This document shows, one piece after another, positions 1-8,000 of a stretch of DNA of 64,000 bases (positions within the stretch are counted from its first letter, which is position 1; each line of letters starts with the position of its first letter). Both the position numbers and the translations under genes were made by a program. The stretch comes from Pseudomonas sp. B21-015 (GTDB lineage Bacteria > Pseudomonadota > Gammaproteobacteria > Pseudomonadales > Pseudomonadaceae): NCBI RefSeq assembly GCF_024749285.1, contig NZ_CP087196.1, forward strand, positions 1,364,001-1,428,000. The letters run 5' to 3'. Below the pieces are notes generated by a model. That model worked only from the letters and a program-made list of their open reading frames with translations. It was not told where the DNA came from and did not search any database.

Positions 1-1
1 G

Positions 2-1084
2 CTGGCGCTCAACCATCGTGTCAGCAGCAAAAGTTCGCTCAACGCCCGGGTGTCGCACAGTGAGGGTAACGTTGAGGGCGTCGGTCTGGATCTGGGCTGG
101 ACGCAGCGCACCGTGTTGCTGGGCAGCGATGCCAGTTGGCGGCTGTCACTGTTCGACCGGCCGGGCAGTTTCAGCAGCGGCGAGGCGCGCAATCGCGGTG
201 TCGATATGAGTGTCAATCTGGCATTGGGCGCGCCCGGCCAGCAGTTCACCGGCAGCATCGGTTCGCGCACGGCCCGTGATGGCAGTCGCGATAACAACGC
301 CTCCCTCGGCTGGCGCAAGGATCTGAAAGATCATGTACTGCAAAGCGTCTCGGTGACCGCGCTCACCGACACCTATGGCGTCGGCATGTCCAGCCTGGCG
401 AACTTTCGCACCGACGCCATCAATGGCGATGGCTTTGTTCAGCGTTCGTCCTACAACGGCAACTTTACCGGCGGTCTGAACGTGGATAGCACGCTGGTCG
501 TCGGCGGTCAGCAAATGGTCCTGACCAGTCAGCATGAGATGCGCGGTGCCGGGCTGATCGTCGACGTGGAGTCGGATATCGATGACATCGCCTTGCGCGC
601 CGACGATTACAGCGGCGGCAGCGCGGCGTTGAAGCCGGGGCGCAACTTCATCCCGATTACCGCGTATCAGAACAGTTCGGTGAGTTTCGACTTCGAAGGC
701 AACCACGTGCCGGCGGCCACCATCGAGCCGGCGCGCACCCGCTATCACCTGAACAAGGGCGGGGTGGATTACCGCAAGGTGCGAGTGATGAAAACCCTGA
801 CGGTGCTCGGCCGACTGGTTGATGCGCAAGGACAGCCACTCAAGGGCCATCACGTGATCAACCACGCCAGTCGCGGGGTGACGGAAGTCGACGGTTTCTT
901 CTCGATGGAAATGAACGCTGGCTCGCCGACCCTGGAAGTGCGCCAGGGCAATCAGCTGCTGTGCCAGTTCCGCCTCGATGCGAGTCGGCATCGCAGTGAA
1001 AACAACGTGTTGATGATCGGTGATCTGCGCTGCACGCCGGACACCCTGGCTGACGTCACGTCCACCGAACAGAAGGCGGGCTGA
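2..1084 (+). CDS. CS1/alpha-type fimbrial outer-membrane usher, C-terminal part (5' truncated by window)
   Basis: The reading frame is open from base 2, so the gene starts outside the window and only about 360 C-terminal residues are visible. Ushers of this class form an outer-membrane beta-barrel pore through which chaperone-bound pilins are polymerised and exported. The visible part is rich in alternating beta-strand sequence typical of a barrel. It ends with a small globular domain around VLGRLVDAQGQPLKG and a terminal cysteine pair (QLLCQF, GDLRC), as in the TcfC/CooC ushers. The stop at 1082-1084 is four bases before the next gene, so the two are co-transcribed. Family assignment rests on the C-terminal pattern plus the unmistakable fimbrial genes downstream. 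Confidence 0.85.
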   Translation: MALNHRVSSKSSLNARVSHSEGNVEGVGLDLGWTQRTVLLGSDASWRLSLFDRPGSFSSGEARNRGVDMSVNLALGAPGQQFTGSIGSRTARDGSRDNNASLGWRKDLKDHVLQSVSVTALTDTYGVGMSSLANFRTDAINGDGFVQRSSYNGNFTGGLNVDSTLVVGGQQMVLTSQHEMRGAGLIVDVESDIDDIALRADDYSGGSAALKPGRNFIPITAYQNSSVSFDFEGNHVPAATIEPARTRYHLNKGGVDYRKVRVMKTLTVLGRLVDAQGQPLKGHHVINHASRGVTEVDGFFSMEMNAGSPTLEVRQGNQLLCQFRLDASRHRSENNVLMIGDLRCTPDTLADVTSTEQKAG

Positions 1085-1088
1085 GCCG

Positions 1089-2303
1089 ATGAAGCGATCC
1101 ATGGGTTGTATGGGGCTGCTGCTGGCACTGACCGGGCCGGCGACCGAGGCGGCGAATCAGGAAATCAGGGCGTTGTTCCAGCCCGATTCGTCCCAGCCGG
1201 GCAAGAACGTGTTTATCAACCAGACGGCGAACAGCGGTTACTGCGCGGACTATCCGGGCGAGTGCGCGCAGAACAATATGTTCAGCATTCAGTTGCCGGT
1301 GCGCTTTGACTCGACCCGCGCAATCATGCCCGACGAAAGTATTGCGCTGAAGGTGCCGGCCAACTGGCGGCAACTGACGGTGACCAACGCCGAGACCCAG
1401 GAAACGGAGACCGTCGAGGTGCGCATCATCGGCATTGGCTCCAGGTTCACGCTGAGTGACTCAGCCGCTAACCTGGTCGGGGTGACGGACATACTGGAGG
1501 GCCATCAGAAGCTTTGGACCAGCAGAAGTTGGGTGTACGCCCCGGCGCCCTGTCTTTACAGCGGTGTGGGTGCCTACGGCCCGGCGTCCTATCGGTTTTT
1601 CTGGAAGGCGCCAGTGGAAGCGGAATGTAGCAAAGTGGCCACCCACACCATTCCTTCCATGTATTTCAACACCCTCGATTTTGCCTATGAACTGCGCACG
1701 CCCAATCCGTTGGGCATGTCGAGCGGGCTGTACACCGGTGCGTTGTCTTACCGCCTGGGCCCGGGCGCCGATTTCGATCTGGGGCCGTTGATGGTTCCGG
1801 ATGACGGCAACCTGACCCTGGACTTCGTATTGGACGTGCAGCACACCCTGAAGGTCGATCTGCCACCGGGCGGCAACAAAGTGCTACTGGAGCCCGAAGG
1901 CGGATGGCAGCGCTGGATCGACAGCGATCGCAAACCGACGAGGATCTACCGCGATCAACTGTTTTACCTGTCGGCGTCGTCGCGCTTCAAAGTCATGATG
2001 CTGTGCAACTCGTACGGCGGCACCCGCTGCAAGTTGGGAAGCCCGAAAGGCAATACCACCGAGGTGGAAACACTCCTCACCTTGCCCGCTGGCATCACCG
2101 GTCCCGGCGGCGGGCCGGTCACGCTTTTCAGGCTGCAATACAACACGTGGTCAGGCCCTTTTCAGCCCGGAATCTATGTGGATCGAAAGGCCGGCTCGTT
2201 GCGTTTCGAGATGCCCCAGGACGCCATCAACTTTTTGCTGCGTCCCGGCTTGAGCGACACGCTCAGCGGCAGCATCACCATTATCTGGGACTCGGAAGTT
2301 TGA
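1089..2303 (+). CDS. CblD/CfaE-like fimbrial tip adhesin / pilus initiator, copy 1
   Basis: This gene encodes 404 residues from ATG 1089, four bases after the usher stop. A signal peptide spans about residues 1-20 (MKRSMGCMGLLLALTG) with cleavage near EAANQEI. The mature protein has the CblD-family pattern: ALFQPDSSQPGKNVF near the N-terminus, a paired-cysteine loop (GYCADYPGEC), YAPAPC in the middle and a C-terminal half ending in SGSITIIWDSEV. In CS1-type pili this minor subunit caps the fibre, starts assembly and binds the receptor. It is paralogous to the gene at 3766-4980, which is exactly the same length. An upstream in-frame ATG at 1020 lies inside the usher gene and is not favoured. 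The binding target cannot be inferred. Confidence 0.88.
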   Translation: MKRSMGCMGLLLALTGPATEAANQEIRALFQPDSSQPGKNVFINQTANSGYCADYPGECAQNNMFSIQLPVRFDSTRAIMPDESIALKVPANWRQLTVTNAETQETETVEVRIIGIGSRFTLSDSAANLVGVTDILEGHQKLWTSRSWVYAPAPCLYSGVGAYGPASYRFFWKAPVEAECSKVATHTIPSMYFNTLDFAYELRTPNPLGMSSGLYTGALSYRLGPGADFDLGPLMVPDDGNLTLDFVLDVQHTLKVDLPPGGNKVLLEPEGGWQRWIDSDRKPTRIYRDQLFYLSASSRFKVMMLCNSYGGTRCKLGSPKGNTTEVETLLTLPAGITGPGGGPVTLFRLQYNTWSGPFQPGIYVDRKAGSLRFEMPQDAINFLLRPGLSDTLSGSITIIWDSEV

Positions 2304-2347
2304 CCGTTCAGGCCTGGCCACTTTTTATTCTGATGGGATTGAAGACG

Positions 2348-3097
2348 ATGAAGCGTATGTTTTTGCTGTGGGTACTCAGTGTGTTTTACGTGACGGCACA
2401 GGCGGGGCCACAGATCAATGTCGGTACTGTGTATGACTATCTGGATGCCGATAAAAGTACCTACCTCAAACGGGTATTCAACAGTGGCGACAGCACCGCT
2501 TTCGTCAAGGTCAACGTGCTGGAAATCGTCTATGACGCCGACGGTATGCCCCGGGAGATTCCGGTCGAAACCGCCGCCGACGGGGCGTCGCGCAATGGCG
2601 TAATGGCCAGTCCGGCGCGGCTGATCGTACCGGCCCAGGGCATGCAGGGCACTCGCTTGTTGTACATGGGTGAGCGTGACAGCGAACGCTACTTTCGTGT
2701 GCGTTTCGTGCCGGTGGTGCCAGAAAAGGAAGATGAATTCGCGGTCAGTGCCGAGGAGAGCGAGGACTATAAAAAGACCCTGTCGGCCGGGGTCAACGTG
2801 ATGACTGGGTTTGGCACGATTTTCTTCGTGCGGCCCAAAGACGCACGTTTCGCGACGGCCATCAATGAAACCGACAACCGCTACGAACTGCGCAACAACG
2901 GCAACACGGTGGTCATCGTCGATGAATTCAAAAGCTGCTCATTGAGCAATGAAACCGACTGTGGGGCAACCACCAAACACCATGTGCTGGCGGGCAAGAC
3001 GTTCGGCTTCGACAAGGAAAAGGGGCGTGAGTACCGGTTCATCCTGATCGAAGGCGACAGTAAGAAAAACCTGAAGATCGCCAGCCGCCAGGCCTGA
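2348..3097 (+). CDS. CS1-type periplasmic pilus chaperone
   Basis: The product is 249 residues from ATG 2348, with a clear signal peptide (MKRMFLLWVLSVFYVTAQA). It follows tip adhesin 1 by 44 bases. The mature protein has the two-domain immunoglobulin-like layout of alpha/CS1 chaperones: strands such as STAFVKVNVLEIVYD, then ASPARLIVPAQGMQGTRLLYMG with the conserved arginine region, then RYFRVRFVPVVPEK. A C-terminal domain follows with a cysteine pair (KSCSLSNETDC). These chaperones hold pilin subunits in the periplasm by donor-strand complementation and deliver them to the usher. The frame is open for a long way upstream, but that part overlaps copy 1 and lacks a signal peptide, so 2348 is chosen. 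Confidence 0.88.
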   Translation: MKRMFLLWVLSVFYVTAQAGPQINVGTVYDYLDADKSTYLKRVFNSGDSTAFVKVNVLEIVYDADGMPREIPVETAADGASRNGVMASPARLIVPAQGMQGTRLLYMGERDSERYFRVRFVPVVPEKEDEFAVSAEESEDYKKTLSAGVNVMTGFGTIFFVRPKDARFATAINETDNRYELRNNGNTVVIVDEFKSCSLSNETDCGATTKHHVLAGKTFGFDKEKGREYRFILIEGDSKKNLKIASRQA

Positions 3098-3191
3098 CGC
3101 CAGCCAGTCAAGCGCAATCCATGTGGGAGCGCCTTAATTGACTGGCATTGGCCGCCAGGCCCGCTTTTCATAGACGCAACGGGTATCAAAC

Positions 3192-3692
3192 ATGATCAAG
3201 CAATGCGCCGTCTTCGCGCTGATGGCAATGACCGTACTGATGAGTTCTTTGGCATGGGCGGCTCGGGAAGAGCACACCTTCGAGGTTTCTCTAACCATCC
3301 CGAACCGCTCGTTTTACTTGATCCCGGCTGAACCCGACTGGATTCACCGGCCACAGCAGCTGAACTGGGACTATCCGACCTCGACGCTGAGCAGTGTGCG
3401 CAAGAACTTCGATGTGCGCCATGACACCAGCGCGATTGAAGCACGCCTGGAAACCGCACCCTACCTGTCCAATGGCAGGCCGGGCGACGATATTGCCTTG
3501 CGGGTCACTTTCAACGGTGTGGAGTTGAGCCCTGATATTGCCCCGCGGCAAGTGGTGTCGGCGGCCGACGCGGCCGTGGGCATGCGGGTGCCACTGGAAA
3601 TCGCGCCGGTAAAGCCGGACGGGGGTTATCGGCCGGGGGACTACAGCGGCAACGTCCTGTTGTTGTTCAGTGCCAGGGCGCCAGGGGAGTGA
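3192..3692 (+). CDS. CS1-type fimbrial major subunit (pilin)
   Basis: This gene encodes 166 residues with a signal peptide (MIKQCAVFALMAMTVLMSSLAWA) cleaved before AREEHTFEVSLTIP. The mature protein of about 143 residues has the CS1/CFA-I pilin signs: an N-terminal donor-strand-like stretch (HTFEVSLTIPNRSFYLIPAEPDW), no cysteines in the mature chain, and a C-terminal strand in GYRPGDYSGNVLLLFSA. It would be the main shaft subunit, exported by the chaperone and usher encoded upstream. It is separated from the chaperone gene by 94 bases, enough for its own ribosome-binding or RNA-processing signals, as expected for an abundant subunit. No strong Shine-Dalgarno sequence is evident. Confidence 0.88.
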   Translation: MIKQCAVFALMAMTVLMSSLAWAAREEHTFEVSLTIPNRSFYLIPAEPDWIHRPQQLNWDYPTSTLSSVRKNFDVRHDTSAIEARLETAPYLSNGRPGDDIALRVTFNGVELSPDIAPRQVVSAADAAVGMRVPLEIAPVKPDGGYRPGDYSGNVLLLFSARAPGE

Positions 3693-3765
3693 GTGCAAGC
3701 GCAGATAAGCCTGTGGCCGGATTGGCCAGGGAATGACAGTCAGCATGACCAAGAGTGTATTAGTA

Positions 3766-4980
3766 ATGAAACTTGCAAGTACGGCGAGCGGCCTGTGTGC
3801 CCTGATACTGACAGGCTTTATGACATCGGCCGGTGCCGCGAATGTAGAGATCACGGCGCTGTTCCAGCCTGACTCGACGAATCCGATGCACAATGAATTT
3901 GTAAATAAAACGCCCCAGGGCGGCTACTGCGGTGGCCATCCGGAATACTGCGAGGACGGTGTCTTCAGTATCGACTTGCCGCTTCGCTTCAGGTCCGTGG
4001 CGGCCATTGAGGCGCTGCATGACGAACGCCAAGGCCCGATGTTCCGGGTGCCATCCTCCTGGAGGGATATCAGGGTCATTCATGACGAAACCGGCGAAGA
4101 GGAGACGGTAAGGATGCGGGTGAACGGTATTGGTGCCGCCTATACCAACAAGGTGCCGCTTCCCGTGGGAGTCTGGCAATTCGGTTGGGTCTACGCTCCA
4201 GCCCCCTGCCGGTATGGGGGCGTGGGCTTTGGCAACCAGACTTACTATGCTTTTTTCTGGCGCGTTCCGCTCGATGCGGGTACCTGTTCCAAACAGGCAC
4301 AAAAAACAATTGATCAATCCTATGATTTTGCTTACCGAGACATGGGGTTCTCTTATCAACTCATTACGCCCAATCCCCTCAAGATGTCATCGGGCACCTA
4401 CCGCGGTGTATTGAATTACAGCGTGGGCCCAGGTCAAGATTTCGACATGGGTGACGTCATGCTGCCTGACGACAGTTTGATCTCCGTCAACTTTACCCTG
4501 ATTGTCGAACACACCTTGAAAGTCGACATTCCCCCAGGCGGCAACCGCGTCATATTGGAACCGCAAGGCGGTTGGCAATCCTGGCTGTCACAGGGGCGTA
4601 AACCCACGCGTTTGTTTCGCGATCAGACGTTCAATATTTCCGCGTCGAGCCGCTTCAAGATGAACCTGCGATGTCAGTTCGTCATCGGGAACAACTGTGC
4701 GCTGTGGGAGCCGACCGCCGGTCATCCTGTGCCGCTGGAAGTCGCCGTTACTCTGCCTGGCGGGTTGACGGACGCCGCGGGACAACCGGTGAGTCGACGT
4801 CCGCTGCGCCGTGATGGTGTTGGCACGGAGCTGTTTCAGCCGGGCTTTTACGTAGATCGCAAACCTGGCACGCTGCATTTCGAAGTGGCCCGCGAAGCCA
4901 TTGATGAAATGCTCAAACCGGGCATTGCCCGCAGCTATTCGGGCAATGTCACGGTCATCTGGGATTCGGAAGCGGGCTGA
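3766..4980 (+). CDS. CblD/CfaE-like fimbrial tip adhesin, copy 2
   Basis: From ATG 3766 this gives 404 residues, identical in length to the paralogue at 1089. The start gives a standard signal peptide (MKLASTASGLCALILTGF, cleavage near SAGAAN). In-frame ATGs at 3733 and 3745 would only add a short n-region extension. The family pattern is the same as copy 1: ITALFQPDSTNP, the cysteine loop GYCGGHPEYC, WVYAPAPCRYGG, LKVDIPPGGNRV and a C-terminal GNVTVIWDSEAG. The two copies are clearly related but diverged throughout, so they are old duplicates rather than a recent copy. It is the last gene of the fimbrial cluster and is followed by a hairpin at 5008-5030. Confidence 0.87.
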   Translation: MKLASTASGLCALILTGFMTSAGAANVEITALFQPDSTNPMHNEFVNKTPQGGYCGGHPEYCEDGVFSIDLPLRFRSVAAIEALHDERQGPMFRVPSSWRDIRVIHDETGEEETVRMRVNGIGAAYTNKVPLPVGVWQFGWVYAPAPCRYGGVGFGNQTYYAFFWRVPLDAGTCSKQAQKTIDQSYDFAYRDMGFSYQLITPNPLKMSSGTYRGVLNYSVGPGQDFDMGDVMLPDDSLISVNFTLIVEHTLKVDIPPGGNRVILEPQGGWQSWLSQGRKPTRLFRDQTFNISASSRFKMNLRCQFVIGNNCALWEPTAGHPVPLEVAVTLPGGLTDAAGQPVSRRPLRRDGVGTELFQPGFYVDRKPGTLHFEVAREAIDEMLKPGIARSYSGNVTVIWDSEAG

Positions 4981-5007
4981 ACGAAGTGCCCAGGATGAAA
5001 AAGCCAG

Positions 5008-5030
5008 CCCCGAGTGGATGACACTCGGGG
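5008..5030 (-). terminator. Hairpin terminator between convergent fimbrial and NEL-toxin genes
   Basis: A perfect 9-bp stem (CCCCGAGTG / CACTCGGGG) with a 5-nt loop lies between the convergent stops at 4980 and 5065. Read on the minus strand it is followed within a few bases by a T-run (GGCTTTTT), which favours termination of the toxin gene. It may also stop fimbrial transcripts. Confidence 0.7.
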
Positions 5031-5064
5031 GTTAAGCGTTTGCACCCATGGCGCATTGCATTGT

Positions 5065-8000
5065 TTAGAGTCCGGCGTTTGCCAATGCTTTACGGGTCAG
5101 TGTTCTGGCCAACTCGTTTCGTTCTTCGGCCATCTCTGACAGCATCCGGTCATAAAACTGCGTGGTCATTTCCCTTCCGGTAAACACTTGGGTGTGTGGA
5201 ATATTCAGCTGGTTGGCAAGCGTTTCCACTCTTCCTTTGCGCGAGGAGCGCTCCGCCGGAGTCCGGGCGTTCGCCCAGTTGTTTTGGGCGGTGCGCAGAT
5301 CTTCGAGCAGAGCATGTTTGGTTGCGAGACGGCGATCACTTGCATCGAATGTGTCCGGGTGGGTTTTGCGCAAGTGTTTTTCCCAAAACGGGTTCTCGAA
5401 TAAACCGATCATCCCGTCGACCAATCCGTCACCGTCTTCGAAAGCGATGACACTATCGTACGCGGCGTTAATCTTGGCGGCGTCCACGTCTGCTCTCGTC
5501 TGATACAGCATGCCTTCAGATTGCCAAGGCAAATCCAGTCGCTTGGCCAGCCCTGTCTCGTACGCAAGGTGCACTTCCACAGGATCCGGAGCGTCGAATT
5601 TTCCCGGATTGCTTTTGAATCTGTCGTTCTGACTCTCAACCTCTGCTCTGGCAATTTCGTTTATTTTTTCCAGGCGAGCGGCACTCCTGGCCAGTTTGAC
5701 AAGTTTGTTTTCAAGCGCCGCGCCAGTTGTCGATTCGGCGTGCGCCTGCGACACCAACACTTTTATTCCCATGTTATTGAACAGTTGTGCCCCGGCATCC
5801 CCGCAGGTTTCAGGATGTTTGGCCTGTTTGAACAGTTCCTCGCGCAGATCGGTGTCGAGCGCGACGGCATCGATCATCTGCCAGACCCGCCGGGTCAGTT
5901 GCTTGCGCGAATTATCGCTTCGGTAATCCTTGCCGGCTCTCTGTTTACGGATAACTTTGAAAAAATCGGTGGAGTCGGGTTCCGCCATCACATCGTGCCA
6001 GTTCTCCTCTCTATAGGTTCCGATCCCCGCCGATTGACTATAAATTTCTGAGTCCGGTAACGATTGCCAATGAGATAACTCATTGGCCGCAGCCCGCTCA
6101 TAGACTTGCTCACGGGCCAAGCCTACGGACTCGCGGTAGTCTCCAAAACGGACTCGATCAACATCGGAAAGCTTCGTTGCGTCGAGTCGCGTGCGTGCCA
6201 CGAGAAACGCATGATCGGAGCCAGGCACGACATCGGGTACGTTCGTGATCGGACATTCCCGTAGATCGAGAGAAAAGCCGCGCGGGTGATGTTTCTCGAA
6301 AACCCCTTCCTTGAAAAGACCTTCCGGCCAGGCATCGATACCGGTGTTGTTCAGACTCAATACCCTCAGTCTGGGCATGTGGCCGACATCCGGAGGTTGC
6401 CTGAGCGGATTGTTATCGAGCCTTAGCGTTTCCAGGCGAGTGAGCTCTCTCAGCGACTTGGCAGAGTCAGCCGTTAATTGGATGCTGTTGTCTGTCAGAC
6501 GCAAGGATTCGAGCAGACGCATCGTGCCGACACTGGGCGGTAGCTCGGTCAGGCCGCTATGGCGGGCGCTCAAATGACGAACGTTGGGGAAGTCGTTCAA
6601 CAGACCTTTGGTGTCAGGAGAAAAACGAGCGTTGTCCACATTCAGCACGGTCACTTGGTCGATGTATTTTTTGATATTGGGTTGCTCACGCAAATCCTTC
6701 CACCAACGATCGAGTTTCGGGCCCATGAAGTCGGAGGACAAGTCCAGCGTATAGCCGCCTTCTGGATGACTGTTGCGCCCACCGAAGGCCTCGCTTTTGC
6801 GTTCGAAGCATTCAAGGAGCCGTTCCCGAATATGCCTTCCGCCGCGATACCTGAAATCATCATATTCAGGTCCGGATCCCGAATCAGCGGAAACGTAGCC
6901 CATTGCTTTGTTTTCCCAATCCGCCAATATGTTCTTCAGTTCGACGAGTTCATCCCTGAGCCGGTCGATGGCCTTGTCGGGATCACCCTTGGCGCGCAAG
7001 GCCTCAACGAAGGCTCTCACCTCTTGTTCGTTTAATTTCGGATAGAGGTTCCTGACCCTTTTTTCCGGGGTGTTTGCGAATGTGGACAGACTCGGCCCGC
7101 GCACCAGGTTGACGGTTTCAATATTGGCAACCGGGCGAATGGGCGGTTCTGCCAGCAATGTCCGGCGTTCGGCAGCAGGCGCGCATTGTTCCATGATCCA
7201 CGCTTTGAGCAGACGGCCCTGGCCCCGTTGGTAGCCCAATGCCGCGCGTTTGTCGTCAGGCAGGGCGCGCAGAATCGATTCGTAGAAATCACTGGCGTCA
7301 TGCAGCTTCCTGTTGGCTCCGTCGAGAACCTCGTACTGGCTGTGCTCATCTCTGATCAGGCGCCGGACTGTTGTGGCGTCATCCGGGCCGATGCTGCACC
7401 GCAGTGTGCCGTCGTAGGTGCCGTCGAGCACCTCGATGCGCACATCGCCGAAGCCATCGGTATTGAACTTGAGCGTATTAAGCGCCAGCCGCTCGGTATC
7501 CGGTAACACCCGTTCATCCCGATAAAAGCCGTCGTAGGCGCGAGCGGTGGAGGCTTCGAAATTCAATTCCCGGGCCTGGGTTTTGATACGTAGCGGCAAG
7601 CGATCTTCATCGATCATTCTCTGTAACTCGGCTGCCTTGGCGTGAGACAGGAGTTTTTCCGTGAGGGTGAGCGGCATGTCCGGGAACGTTTGCTTCAGCA
7701 AGCGGACATCCGCCTTGTTCGACCTTTCTCCGGCCTGATACAGACGTTTGGATAACTCACCCTGACGCTCGTCGACGGCGTCCGCGAGTAGATTGCGCAA
7801 CGCCTGGTTGCGTTCAGCGCTCGGCATGTCGCGACCGAGCAGAGCGCTGACCTCGGCCTCATTCAGAAAGCCCACGACGCGTTCGGGCAGTTTGCCGGAC
7901 GTGAGGTCCGCGAGACTCATGCTCAGGGTATTGGCGTCCGTTGCGTTGGCATTGCCGTACTTGCGCGAATAGCCTGTCAGGTCGGCATTTTCATACACCC

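Noticed and set aside
3119..3140. REP fragment (ATGTGGGAGCG) between the chaperone and pilin genes
   Set aside because: Only about ten bases match the type 2 unit, with no inverted partner, so it could be chance.
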